Positions 11,101 to 19,891 of a DNA stretch of 64,000 bases are shown here, piece after piece (position 1 is the stretch's first letter; every line of letters begins with the position of its first letter). Below the pieces are notes generated by a model. It ran no database searches. It was given only the letters and a program-made list of their open reading frames with translations, and was not told where the DNA came from. This DNA comes from Embiotoca jacksoni (Eukaryota; Chordata; Actinopteri; Embiotocidae): positions 901,501 through 965,500 of the forward strand of contig JAKOON010000004.1 of assembly GCA_022577435.1 (NCBI GenBank), written 5' to 3'. A program made the position numbers and the translations under genes.

Positions 11101-14100
11101 AAGAGGAATCTATGAGCAGCCGCACTGTAAACGATGTACAAGGAGGAGATGTAGATAAGAGCCGTTTCATTTTTGAGACTTACTCCTTGGATGAAATCCA
11201 GGAAGTTTCCTCTGACACGGACACGGAGCTCATAAAAAGGCAAAAAATTGTCTGCGATGAGGATGAGAAGGGTGACGTGAGAAATTACACCATGATGTTT
11301 GAAACTCAGCCCCTGTATGCCATTCAGGACAAAGAGGGCCATTACCATGAGGTCACCACTGTCACAAGTGAGGAGGTAACACAGGGAGACGTTGTTGGAG
11401 CCCGGTGGTTATTTGAAACCAAACCCCTCGATGCTATCAAGGACACAGATGAGGTTTATATAATAAAATCCGTCACACAACAGGATGTGCAAAAAGGAGA
11501 TGTTACGTCTGCCAAGTGGAAATTTGAGACACAACCCCTCGATCGGATCGCTGAGGAAAAGAAGCCATTATTAAAAACTGTGGATGACATTCAAGGGGGC
11601 AATGTTAGAATGAATAAACATCGTTTTGAGTCTGACACCTTGTCAGAGAGATCTGTTAAAACTGTTAATGTGAGTGAAATACAAAAAGGTGATGTCAGGA
11701 CTGCCAAGTGGAGATTTGAAACCCAATCCATGGACAAAATAAGAAGCATGAGCTCTGAAAATCTGATTGAAACGGTTAAAAAGGAGGAGGTCGCAAAGGG
11801 AGATGTCCAATCTTCAGTCTGGCTTTTTGAGAAAAATCCTCTTGACCACATCAAAGAGGCAGGTGAGGACGAGGACACAACTGTCACTCAAGAGGAGATT
11901 CCCAAAGCGGATGTAAAAACAACAACATGGCTCTTTGAAACGACCCCATTTGACGATTTTAATGAGACAAAAATGGAAAGGACTGAAATCCTGGGCAAGA
12001 GCGTCAAGGGAACTCTCGAGGAACTTTATAGTCAGAAAATGGTGACGTCAAAGGGAGTACTCATTGAAACTGATGAAATTGGCGACATTAGGATGGCAAA
12101 ATACCAACTAATGAATCAGCAGGCTCCGGAGATTCAACGAGAGGAGGTCATCAGGGGAGATCTGCAGACAATTATGATGAACCTACTGAACAGACAGGAC
12201 AGGAAGGAGCAGCAGATTGTCATAGATTCAGAGGAGAAAGGTAATATCAGTTCAACAGTGCAGCAACTTTTCAGCCAAGAGAAAACTAGCGGTATCGAAA
12301 GGGAGGAAATATTACGTGGGGACATTCAAGATGCTTTAAATAAACTTTTCACAGAGGATGGATCAGGAAAACATGGAATACTCATCCAGGAGGATGAAAA
12401 AGGAGATGTACAGATGACGATATATTCCCTTCTGAATAAACAAGAGAATGTTAATGTTGAAAAAGAGGACATTGTAAAAGGGGATATCAGGAGCGCTCTT
12501 CACAGCCTATCCACTTTGGACAAGACCGATCAGGCAGTGAAGATAATGGTGGGTGACATTGAAAAGGGAAATGTCAACTTTTACTCCACATGCATTGAAT
12601 CTGGGGCTCTCGACTATCTTAAACAGCTCCATCTGGAACCTGATGAAACTCCAACTGACACAGAAAACAAAGAGAAGATTGTTGGAGGTGACATCAGAGG
12701 CACAAAACTCATCCTTGGCCGTAATCAAACACAAATTGAACGGACAGTAGAGGATATTATACCCGGTGATGTTCACAACACAGTGAAAGTTTTCATGTCA
12801 GAGCCAACCGCCTCACTGGACAGACTCCAGAGGGAGGAGATAGTGAAGGGGGATTTAAGAGCTACTTTGAATTCATTGTCTGAATCAGTGAAGCAGACAG
12901 CCATTGTGGAGAAAGAGGAGGTGGTGAAAGGCAACATACCGAAAGCTCTTCGGCATCTGGAGAGGGCTCAGAGGCAGCAGAAGGAGGTGGAGAAGCCAGA
13001 TATCATACCAGGAAATATCAAAGGGGCTTTAAGGTCTCTTGAGAAATCAGCAACATCCAGAGTCGAAGCTGTTGTTGACAATTTAGTTCCAGGAGACGTC
13101 AAAGCCACGTTAAAATCTCTGGAGGAGGCAAAACGAACAGTGAGGGAAGTTGAAAAGGAGGAAATTGTGAGAGGTGATATTCACACAGCAATGCAAAGTC
13201 TACATGGTGCCTCCAGTGAGAGGAGAACGTGTCAACAGGAAATAGATGTTCAGGGAGACGTCAGAGGGACAATTCAGCTGTTAATGGAGCCTCTGCCTTC
13301 ACCGAGGATGCAAAGGAGCTCAAGTCTCGAGGGTGAAGTAAAGGGTGACGTCAAGATGTCAATTAAGTCATTATATGAGACGCAGGAGCAAACCCAGCAG
13401 GAGAAAGAGGAAGTGATAAAGGGTGATGTTAAAGGCACGATTAAATCACTGCTGGAAACAGCACAGCGTGAAACTCCTAAAGTCAAGCTGGGAGCGTACA
13501 GAAGAGTTACAGTCAAGCGGAGCCCTCCGGTTAAAAACCTTAATGCTGACGCAGAGAGGAACGTACAGAAGATAAAAACAGCAAATCCAGTGGAAATATC
13601 AAAAGAAAATCACTCCATTTCTAATAAAATTGTTAAATCAAAGTCATGTTCTGTGGAGCAGTCTGCTCAGGAATCAACGACTGTGGTGGAGCACAAAACT
13701 ATTACCCAAAACCACGGCATCAAAACAGTGAAGACAGAGTTTCGCAATCTTAAATCGAACCCAAAGGGGAAGATGAAAGTTGGTAAAACCAGAGTGAAAA
13801 CTGATGTTTACGTCTTAAACCCAGCAGACGCTGATCTGCCTCTCCCACCTCCGCCTCCACCAGTGGTAGACACTGACCTTCCTCCTCCTCCTCCTCCTAG
13901 TCCTCCTCCCTCCGTGGATGCTGACATAGATCACCTTCCTCCTCCGCCACCACCCCTCGCTAGTGAGCAGGACTTCCTCCCACCTCCTCCAACTCAACAA
14001 GAACTGGAAAGCATGCCAGCATATGCAATCAATCCTTCACCAGCAAAAGCAAAAAAGATGACAGTGAAAAAAGTGAAAGCTCCCATCTTACACCAAGTCC

Positions 14101-17100
14101 CAAAGCTGAAGCCTAAAGTGGAGTTCAGTAAAACGCAACAGGTGCAGGCAACAGCAGAGAAAGTGGTGGAAATGAGCCAAAACCAGTTACAAACAACACA
14201 AACATCAAAAACTGTTTCGTGTGAAATCCTTCCACCGCCAGCGTCACCACAGCCGTTAAAGAAAGTTTACATCGCTCCTGTGAAATTCACTCCTCCACCC
14301 TCGCCTCCTCCGTCCATGAGAGGCAAAATGGGTAGATTTAACACACCATTAATAAAAGCAGAAGAAAAGTACCGGAAGCTGAGGGAGGAAAACACCCCTC
14401 CAGCCACTCCATCTCCTACTTTCATACATGACTCAGTCACCGCTGCTCTTGAAATGCTTTCCACTAAAGAGTCGAATTACAACACCTCAGAAATCACACG
14501 GGAGAGAGATGAAAAGACGGCAGTGAGTGTTCATTCAGACTCTCTATCGTGTGATTCATCCAAGCAGGTTGTCGTCTCAAATACCAGCCAGAGCAAAGCC
14601 AGCGCTCATCATAAGACAATCCTCACAGATTCGACAACGACATCTTCAGCTAAACAGCAAATTGACTCTAATGAGACTTCTAAGGTTGTCTCTGCTCAAA
14701 CGACTGCATCCGTCTCAGCTGTTAGACAACAGATGCAAACAACTACACAGAAAACAGTTTCTGTTTCCTCCAAACAGTCTGCTCAGTCGGTCACGGCTAA
14801 CAAAGTCCAGACCTCAATCACTGATGCCGCAAAAACAGAAAACAGAACTACTTATACAAAGAAATACTCTGAAAATAATAAAACAAAGGGCTCCAATAAA
14901 TCTGAAGATAAAAATGAGGACAAAATCCCTGCTCAAAAAATGAAACCTGACACTGCAATAATGCAGGTACCCAGTGACATTTACAATCTATCTTCCAAAA
15001 GAGAAAATGTCACCGCAGACAAAAATGTTAAGGAGTCCCCACATTGTGATAACAAGAAGAAAAGTGATCATTCTCCTATTGAGAGGCAAGAAAATGTTTC
15101 CAATCAACCCACGCAAACAGAAAAGGCAAAAAATGGAAAAAATGGAAAACAAAACCAAAAGGCAAAAAAGAACAACAAACAAGAAAAACAAGCAGAGATG
15201 AAAATGTCCAGTGAGAGTGAGAAACAAATTGGTTCACAAGATTTGAAAGTGGAGTTGAGGGAAGCTGCTGTGGTGAAAGTGATCAGTGAGGCTAAAGGAG
15301 TAAAGATGGAGTTGAAGCCGGGGATTGGGAAGGTTGGTCCCTCTCCTCCCACTGCTGCTGTACCTGCTGTTACTGTGAGCAATACTGACAGCCAACCAGA
15401 AACCCCAGCTCCAGCAAAGAAGAAAAGGAAGTCCAAAAAGTCTAAAGGGAGCACACAAGGGAAAGATAGTTTCACAGAATCAAAGACAGAAGCTTTAGAA
15501 ACCACGAAAAAAACATCTGAAAAAACCCACCAAACTCAGGAAACAATTGCAGTCGCCCAAATTCACAAAAGTATAAAAGAGGAGCACATTCAGGTCAGAA
15601 GAGAAGTCATTACCACTGAGAGCAAAGACGATCAGAATTCCCAGAAACTGAAAGAAATTCAAAAGCAAGTAAAGCAATCTGAAAACAGAGGAGTGACAGT
15701 TAGTCAGCAGAGCGCAGAGGAACCGTCGGCAGTAAGTAGGGACGTCCCAATTACAGTGACAGGCGAGTCACAACAAAATGAGCTGGTGAAGTCCACAACA
15801 GGGAAAGAAGAAGGATCCCAAAGGCAAGAGGTCGAAACGTTAATCTCCCACATCACAGAGATACAAAGCGTTTCAGAAAAGACTACTTCTAAATCTGAGA
15901 AGAGTCTGCTCGGTGCTGTTCCCCACTGGCTCATGACTCCAGAAAGAAAATGTGACCTGGAAAGATCCGTCGTAGACAGTGACGCTCAAAAAGATGAAGA
16001 CATTCTTTTACGTGTGAGGAAACTAGCCGATGCTAAACTAATGCATCTGGAGGAGGAAGCAGTGGAGAAGCACGAATGTGAGCCATGTTCTGAGAAGCAA
16101 GCAACACCAAGAATATCCAAGATCAGCGTTGGTTCGGCCAAACTCGAGAACCAAACAAAGAAAAAGACTTTGTATGAAAGAAGTAAAGACGAATTGAGCC
16201 AGTTCAAGTCCGTTGACCTTCGAGCTCCCTCGCCCTTACTGAGGATGCGTTCTCCCTCGCCGACGTTTATCACCATCGAGTCCACACGAAGAACCGACTC
16301 ACCGCAGAGAGTTACTCCGTCGCCGACGCTGCCGCACCGCCCGGCCACACCTCCCGCTCCGCCGCCACGGAGGTGCGACACCCCGACATCACGCCTCACC
16401 AGAATCACACCTTCACCGACTTTCGACAGGGCAGAAAACTTGGCTCGCCTGAAAGACACTACAGCCAAGCTGTCACGTGGCGTCACCCCCCCGCCACTCT
16501 ATCCCCATCAAATCCCAGAGAAGAAATCTGAGATTGTGGAATCGCCGGCATCGTTCCATCGGCAAATCAAAATTGAGTCCCAGACTGCGGAGGCTTCAGG
16601 GACGTCGATTGCGGCAGAAAAGCCTCAAAGGAGTTTATCAGAGGAGCCTCAGCAGGCTGAAGTAAAAGCAGCAGAAGAAGAAGCAAATATTCCTCAGGGT
16701 TTGAATGCAATTGAAATACAAAAAAAGTCTGAGGCCCACATGCCACCGGGTCAAAATGACCCAGATCTTGTTGAAGCTTCAGATATTTCAGAACTAACAG
16801 CTACATCTGTCAAAGAAAAGAAAGAGTTTTTTGAAGAGGCTCAAAAAGCTGAAGTAAATAAGGTCTATGTGCGAAAGGAGCCCATCGCCATCCCTGAACG
16901 ACTCGGCCCAGACACGGAGGAGTGCGAGGCAGAAAATAAAAACAAAGAAGAGGATGAGCTTCCCAAGGCGGACATGTCTAGTCTTGTAAACAAATTTGAA
17001 TCACCAGAGGAGAAACTATATATTAGAAAAGAGCTGATCCCACTCGCTGAGCGTCTTCACAATGACACTGAAATCACAGATTGCGACAAAGAGAAAGCAA

Positions 17101-17888
17101 ACATCCTGGAACAGGAAGTGCCAACTTTTGACATCCAGGCTATTAAAAATGTTTTTGAACTGGGTGAGCAAAGTTCCTCATTCAGAGAAGAGAAAAAGGA
17201 TCAGGAGGAGCTTGTGTCAAGCCAGAGTGAAACAACAGAAGAGACTTCAAAGCAGGAAAGTCCTCAGGAGACAAAGGGAAGCTCGAGGCGGAGCTCACCC
17301 CTCCCGCCGCAGAAACACCAGCTAGAATCTGTGCCAGCAGAACCGTCAGCCTTCTCTGAAACCAAATCAATCACAGAACATTTCTCAAATGTTGATGAAT
17401 TTGGTAACAAGGTCACCGAAACAAGGACAACTGTCACGGCGCTCTCTGAGAGCGGGTCCACCCAACGAGCTCCGTTTTCTTACGCTGATGCTGTTAAAAG
17501 AAAAGCTGCAGAGGCGAAGCAGTCAGAAGCTCATGAGGAAGACGCCACAGAGAAGTTGCTGAGGAATTTCCACAAAACGTGGACAGAGAGCGAGACGGTT
17601 TTCAAGAGTCTTGGATACACAGTTTCCGAGGAGACAACATCCCAAGTCGTGTCACACCAGACGAAGTTTGTCTCATCTGGTAAAAACTGGCATGAAACTA
17701 ACGGCATGCAGCGTACCCACGTAGGCATGGAGCAGCTCTCCTGGAGCACAACTCTGCTTGGTTACAAAAGTAGGATTTCTAATTCCAGTGTTGTTTTTAA
17801 TGACAAGCTTTTCTGTAAAATAAAAGATGAACAAGCTTCATCACTGCATGTTTCCAACCACACTGCAGCTCTGAGAGGTTGTACTTGA
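8196..17888 (+). CDS. xirp2: xirp2 giant exon: Xin repeats and poly-proline blocks
   Basis: This single open exon encodes the core of XIRP2, which binds and bundles F-actin at muscle adhesion sites and Z-discs. Starting from Ile at 8196: an FPPPP EVH1-ligand site (8337-8351) and a second Pro block; a conserved RLYKHIHP segment (about 8530); about 28-30 Xin repeats of the type GDVxxxxWLFETQPLD (8709-11961), a few degenerate; then degenerate GDI/GDV repeats to about 13460; four Pro-rich blocks (13839-13998); a Lys-rich KKKRKSKK stretch (about 15415-15447); and C-terminal blocks shared with human XIRP2: EEKYRKLREE, PSPTFITIEST, LKDTTAKLS, RQIKIES and VFKSLGY. The order of segments matches human XIRP2 along its length, and XIRP1 is much shorter and lacks the LIM exons. 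The frame is open to the TGA at 17886-17888, but the last 55 or so codons look like intron; a phase-0 GT at 17721 (CAC|GTAGGC) is the best candidate donor. The 8196-17720 version has 3,175 codons. Confidence 0.95.
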   Translation: MGRDINRSKWSSNVTQNNTETVCVDVCEASATEAAQDTIAAVMDYEDFPPPPAEDSDYLPPPPPDLLQMPTDSDNIPACPYSDEPPEPENPSKYSLSREAYFKQKNMCELKRLYKHIHPAVRKNIEQEFYIEYNETENNQVESQENMYENDGGSPDDINDEEYGEWEEILPGEVQAMRWMFENKPLDAIKDETPDEDEDTNKITEQEIILGKDVRHTAWMFETKPMDKLGSQNTNSTEYKNKFNKFDKGDVRNAAWLFETQTMDTLNKIHKEEDFTKEVVFTEEDGNATIYMIDNKFMGSLGHTETIDESHLLSLRSVLEEINEEVKTVTSTFDTQFECIIMGQSSQMLEVKSVRKIETELENSIASRWLFDTQPLDMTNREPTSFKLVCSLSMEDSSKAGWGRWLFEMKTLNSLDDWESSQMEKTEILGADVRKHCLVFETQPMDSLKDDSNARPQSIEEIIGGNVRSARYFFESSPQAARKKCPEVGKLKKATVNEEMKGDVRHQKWRFESQPLEHIREDKREVTRTVNIEEDLTQEDGTSCRTDVRKNCWVFETQPMDTLKDDSNTLPLTKVEIISGNVRSARNYFETVPTEELKELAEVGKLKKAVALDEEKGDVRHQKWRFESQPLEHIREEKKEVIRTIDLEEIDKVDVSNYKHIFESTDLNRRDESQKILIEGVTSGSVKSNKNLFESTPLYAMQDSSGHFHEVKTVRREEVVKGDVTTCKWMFETRPIDQFDEGIDKYQIIKGISKQEIESGDVKTAKWLFETQPLDAIKYFSNIEDEEIAESSKNLNVVKGDVKTCKWLFETKPMDVLYERVELNGENESEEMRKGDVKTCTWLFETQALDTIHDETETVLNTCSVKQEDVRGKDVRMACFLFETENLENLTGEETGSFKRVTEIDITSGDVSRMKYIFENQTSDIMTSTSEEVMQKLKRVHTQDIEKGNVVNCKWLFENQSIDTIHDSKEESMSSRTVNDVQGGDVDKSRFIFETYSLDEIQEVSSDTDTELIKRQKIVCDEDEKGDVRNYTMMFETQPLYAIQDKEGHYHEVTTVTSEEVTQGDVVGARWLFETKPLDAIKDTDEVYIIKSVTQQDVQKGDVTSAKWKFETQPLDRIAEEKKPLLKTVDDIQGGNVRMNKHRFESDTLSERSVKTVNVSEIQKGDVRTAKWRFETQSMDKIRSMSSENLIETVKKEEVAKGDVQSSVWLFEKNPLDHIKEAGEDEDTTVTQEEIPKADVKTTTWLFETTPFDDFNETKMERTEILGKSVKGTLEELYSQKMVTSKGVLIETDEIGDIRMAKYQLMNQQAPEIQREEVIRGDLQTIMMNLLNRQDRKEQQIVIDSEEKGNISSTVQQLFSQEKTSGIEREEILRGDIQDALNKLFTEDGSGKHGILIQEDEKGDVQMTIYSLLNKQENVNVEKEDIVKGDIRSALHSLSTLDKTDQAVKIMVGDIEKGNVNFYSTCIESGALDYLKQLHLEPDETPTDTENKEKIVGGDIRGTKLILGRNQTQIERTVEDIIPGDVHNTVKVFMSEPTASLDRLQREEIVKGDLRATLNSLSESVKQTAIVEKEEVVKGNIPKALRHLERAQRQQKEVEKPDIIPGNIKGALRSLEKSATSRVEAVVDNLVPGDVKATLKSLEEAKRTVREVEKEEIVRGDIHTAMQSLHGASSERRTCQQEIDVQGDVRGTIQLLMEPLPSPRMQRSSSLEGEVKGDVKMSIKSLYETQEQTQQEKEEVIKGDVKGTIKSLLETAQRETPKVKLGAYRRVTVKRSPPVKNLNADAERNVQKIKTANPVEISKENHSISNKIVKSKSCSVEQSAQESTTVVEHKTITQNHGIKTVKTEFRNLKSNPKGKMKVGKTRVKTDVYVLNPADADLPLPPPPPPVVDTDLPPPPPPSPPPSVDADIDHLPPPPPPLASEQDFLPPPPTQQELESMPAYAINPSPAKAKKMTVKKVKAPILHQVPKLKPKVEFSKTQQVQATAEKVVEMSQNQLQTTQTSKTVSCEILPPPASPQPLKKVYIAPVKFTPPPSPPPSMRGKMGRFNTPLIKAEEKYRKLREENTPPATPSPTFIHDSVTAALEMLSTKESNYNTSEITRERDEKTAVSVHSDSLSCDSSKQVVVSNTSQSKASAHHKTILTDSTTTSSAKQQIDSNETSKVVSAQTTASVSAVRQQMQTTTQKTVSVSSKQSAQSVTANKVQTSITDAAKTENRTTYTKKYSENNKTKGSNKSEDKNEDKIPAQKMKPDTAIMQVPSDIYNLSSKRENVTADKNVKESPHCDNKKKSDHSPIERQENVSNQPTQTEKAKNGKNGKQNQKAKKNNKQEKQAEMKMSSESEKQIGSQDLKVELREAAVVKVISEAKGVKMELKPGIGKVGPSPPTAAVPAVTVSNTDSQPETPAPAKKKRKSKKSKGSTQGKDSFTESKTEALETTKKTSEKTHQTQETIAVAQIHKSIKEEHIQVRREVITTESKDDQNSQKLKEIQKQVKQSENRGVTVSQQSAEEPSAVSRDVPITVTGESQQNELVKSTTGKEEGSQRQEVETLISHITEIQSVSEKTTSKSEKSLLGAVPHWLMTPERKCDLERSVVDSDAQKDEDILLRVRKLADAKLMHLEEEAVEKHECEPCSEKQATPRISKISVGSAKLENQTKKKTLYERSKDELSQFKSVDLRAPSPLLRMRSPSPTFITIESTRRTDSPQRVTPSPTLPHRPATPPAPPPRRCDTPTSRLTRITPSPTFDRAENLARLKDTTAKLSRGVTPPPLYPHQIPEKKSEIVESPASFHRQIKIESQTAEASGTSIAAEKPQRSLSEEPQQAEVKAAEEEANIPQGLNAIEIQKKSEAHMPPGQNDPDLVEASDISELTATSVKEKKEFFEEAQKAEVNKVYVRKEPIAIPERLGPDTEECEAENKNKEEDELPKADMSSLVNKFESPEEKLYIRKELIPLAERLHNDTEITDCDKEKANILEQEVPTFDIQAIKNVFELGEQSSSFREEKKDQEELVSSQSETTEETSKQESPQETKGSSRRSSPLPPQKHQLESVPAEPSAFSETKSITEHFSNVDEFGNKVTETRTTVTALSESGSTQRAPFSYADAVKRKAAEAKQSEAHEEDATEKLLRNFHKTWTESETVFKSLGYTVSEETTSQVVSHQTKFVSSGKNWHETNGMQRTHVGMEQLSWSTTLLGYKSRISNSSVVFNDKLFCKIKDEQASSLHVSNHTAALRGCT
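8337..8390 (+). other. xirp2: N-terminal EVH1-ligand poly-proline motifs
   Basis: The translated exon has EDFPPPPAED and then YLPPPPPDLL. FPPPP is the canonical ligand of the EVH1 domain of Ena/VASP proteins, which are known Xin partners. Human XIRP2 has a similar EEFPPPPPD element just before its Xin repeats. Confidence 0.7.
8709..11961 (+). repeat. xirp2: Xin repeat array (about 28-30 units)
   Basis: I counted about 30 copies of a 16-18-residue motif with consensus G-D/N-V-x4-W/Y-x-F-E-T-x-P-L-D-x-I/L. The copies near 9040-9230 are degenerate. Spacing between units varies. Each unit contributes to an extended F-actin binding surface in this family. Three consecutive units are duplicated as a block (9489-9833 against 9834-10178). 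Confidence 0.9.
13839..13998 (+). other. xirp2: Central poly-proline cluster of Xirp2
   Basis: Four Pro runs occur in about 53 residues, including LPLPPPPPP, TDLPPPPPP, HLPPPPPP and FLPPPP. Human XIRP2 has a comparable cluster at the same relative place. These are potential EVH1, SH3 or profilin ligands. The DNA is a run of CCT/CCA codons and is therefore also prone to length change. Confidence 0.75.
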
Positions 17889-18972
17889 GCTACATGGAAC
17901 GGTAGCATGCTAACATTTGCTAATTAGCACCAAACACAAAGTTCCTCAAAGGCCGATGGGAATGTTCCTCGATGTGGAGGTTCCTCGATGGGAATGTTCC
18001 TCGATGTGGAGGTTCCTCGATGGGAATGTTCCTCGATGTGGAGGTTCCTCGATGGGAATGTTCCTCGATGTGGAGGTTCCTCGATGTGGAGGTTCCTCGA
18101 TGTGGAGGTTCCTCGATGTGGAGGCGCTTCGACGCAAACGGAAGTTACGGAAGAATAAAAGTTTCCCCTGATTGTGCTAAAGCATAACACGGACGAGAGC
18201 TTACCAAATTTCTTGGCAATTCATTGATTGGAAAAAATGATCATTAAATATTTCAGTCTGGACCAAAGTGGTCAACAGACGTAAAGCCACGCAGCGAGCA
18301 TAGCCACAACAAAGTGAGGTTTTCATCATCACTATTTTCTTATCACTGATAATATTATACTTTTGTATTTGAGCCTGAAAGTTAATTGTTAACAAGGCAA
18401 TCAGCAGTTTGACATTGATTTCTGTGATAATCCAGTTATTGGCTTTGTTCCACAGCTTTCAACCACATGAGGTTTACTCTGCAGTCATGATGTTGTTTAA
18501 GCACGGCCTCTCAAATATTATGCAAATTAAGTCATTTTACATCCAACACCAATAACCAACCTCAACAGAGACAGATGAACGTCAAAATAAAGCCAGCGAT
18601 GAATGTTCTACAACTGGACAACTACAGTCAAGTGTGTTCCCTGACTTAACCAGATGGTTCTTTATTTCTAGTTATCACAAACTGCCAAAGAGCAAAGAGG
18701 AGATGCATGATTATCTGTGTACGCATGAGTGACAACAAATAATCCTGAGGAAATAAATGATTCACTGTGAGAGTAAAATTAAAAAACAATGAATGAGCAT
18801 GTTTAATACCTTTTAAATGTATACTCATATTTACAACATTAACCATAATTAAAAAAAGAAGAGCTGCAGCTTTCTGTCGCATTTCAAGGCAACCCCATAA
18901 ACTCATGTGGGAAAAATGAAAAAAAAAAAAAAAAAAAAAACGAATGATTTGCATTTTATCTCTCTGACGCAG
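17889..18972. other. xirp2 intron between Xin and LIM exons
   Basis: Probable intron (it may begin at 17721). It holds the 16-bp minisatellite at 17955-18130 and a 22-base A run at 18919-18940, close to the LIM acceptor. Otherwise it is AT-rich with no coding signal. Confidence 0.65.
17955..18130. repeat. 16-bp minisatellite with alternating A/B units
   Basis: Eleven units of 16 bp in two variants: A is gatgggaatgttcctc and B is gatgtggaggttcctc. The order is A B A B A B A B B B B, the last one decaying. The AB pair forms a 32-bp higher-order unit. It lies just downstream of the giant exon's open frame. Confidence 0.92.
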
Positions 18973-19103
18973 GTTCGAGTGCCGAAGTCGGAGCTCTGCA
19001 CCACATGTCGGAGGAGAGCTTATCCGATGGATGCTCTGATAGTGGACAAAAAAAAGTACCATAAATCCTGTTTCTGCTGTGAGCACTGCAGAAATAAATT
19101 AAG
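18973..19103 (+). CDS. xirp2: xirp2 LIM exon, first part
   Basis: The exon lies between acceptor GACGCAG and donor TTAAG|GTAAAC and has 43 codons plus two bases. It encodes VRVPKSELCTTCRRRAYPMD and continues to CFCCEHC. It supplies LIM zinc ligands C-x2-C-x17-H-x2-C and C-x2-C: Cys9, Cys12, His30, Cys33, Cys36 and Cys39 of the exon. The closest relative I know is the single LIM domain of EPLIN/LIMA1, which has CVECQKTVYPMERL at the same place. The phase-0 start allows direct joining to the exon ending at 7663. In mammals a short XIRP2 form lacking Xin repeats and containing the LIM domain is known from hair-cell stereocilia. Confidence 0.9.
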
Positions 19104-19485
19104 GTAAACATGGCATTCATTCAAATAAATGTTCACCAGGGGCTTTTTGAACATGGCAATATTAATGAGTAAATGCCTGAGAGTATTAACAACAACAGGT
19201 GTCGACACACACGCAAAGACAGATAAAGAAAATACGTGGAAAATAACATAACGTCAGTTATAGCTTTTATATTATTTTCTTCCCTGAGGCTGAAAACATC
19301 GTACACCTTATGTATACTGTAAACGTGTTGGTATTTGTTTTGTTAACTGTTTCTTTGGATGCTCTCATTTCTTACAGAAGGCAAAATCAATAAAATATTA
19401 GTCACGACATTAAAATGGCAGTTTAAATGTTAAATAATGTTAATGTGGTGCACCTATTAATGGAAGAATGTCTTTTCTTGCACAG
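19104..19485. other. Intron within the LIM domain
   Basis: A short AT-rich intron that splits the LIM domain in phase 2. It ends at acceptor TTGCACAG. No other feature is seen. Confidence 0.75.
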
Positions 19486-19891
19486 CCTAGGAAACTATGT
19501 CTCTCTCCATGGACATTTCTACTGCCTACACCATTACAAACAACTCCTCAAGTCCAAAGGGAACTACGACAATGGACTTGGGCAGAAACCACCCGCAGGA
19601 AGTGGTGGACTTATCCCCTCACGTGAGAAACTTGAATGGAGATATTCCATGAGCAGCGAGTTCAGTTCAGTTGACAAAACACACAACCAAATGACAAAGA
19701 TATTTGATGAAAGCAAACCACAGAGCAACAAAATATCCGTAGTTTGGCCGCCGCAGGCCGATTCCCCGAAGAGAGCTTTTAAAATAGAGGAAGATATTCA
19801 GCTAACTAAACCACAGTGGCCCCCTCCAGAAAACTCCCCTACGTCCCCCAAACACCAACACAGAAAGGCTGTTCCCAGAAGTGTCCTTTGA
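19486..19891 (+). CDS. xirp2: xirp2 terminal exon: LIM second half and WPP tail
   Basis: Starting in phase 2, it completes the LIM domain with SLGNYVSLHGHFYCLHHYKQ, whose C-x2-H gives the last two zinc ligands. EPLIN has SLGTYASLHGRIYC followed by KSKGNYDEGFGHRPH; this exon has KSKGNYDNGLGQKP. The tail has VVWPPQADSP and KPQWPPPENSP, matching the paired WPP motifs of EPLIN (IAWPPP and KPKWPP). The frame ends at TGA 19889-19891, and an AATAAA follows at once (19892-19897). From the ATG at 6223, skipping the giant exon gives 298 aa; including it with the 17720 donor gives 3,473 aa. Confidence 0.92.

Noticed and set aside
10662..11348. Long minus-strand open frame (228 codons) inside the Xin exon
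   Set aside because: A shadow of the Glu/Asp/Lys-rich Xin coding strand. The translation is Leu/Phe/Ser-rich with no domain, and many similar frames occur across the exon.
17955..18130. CRISPR-like array
   Set aside because: Adjacent 16-bp units without spacers, in a vertebrate intron.
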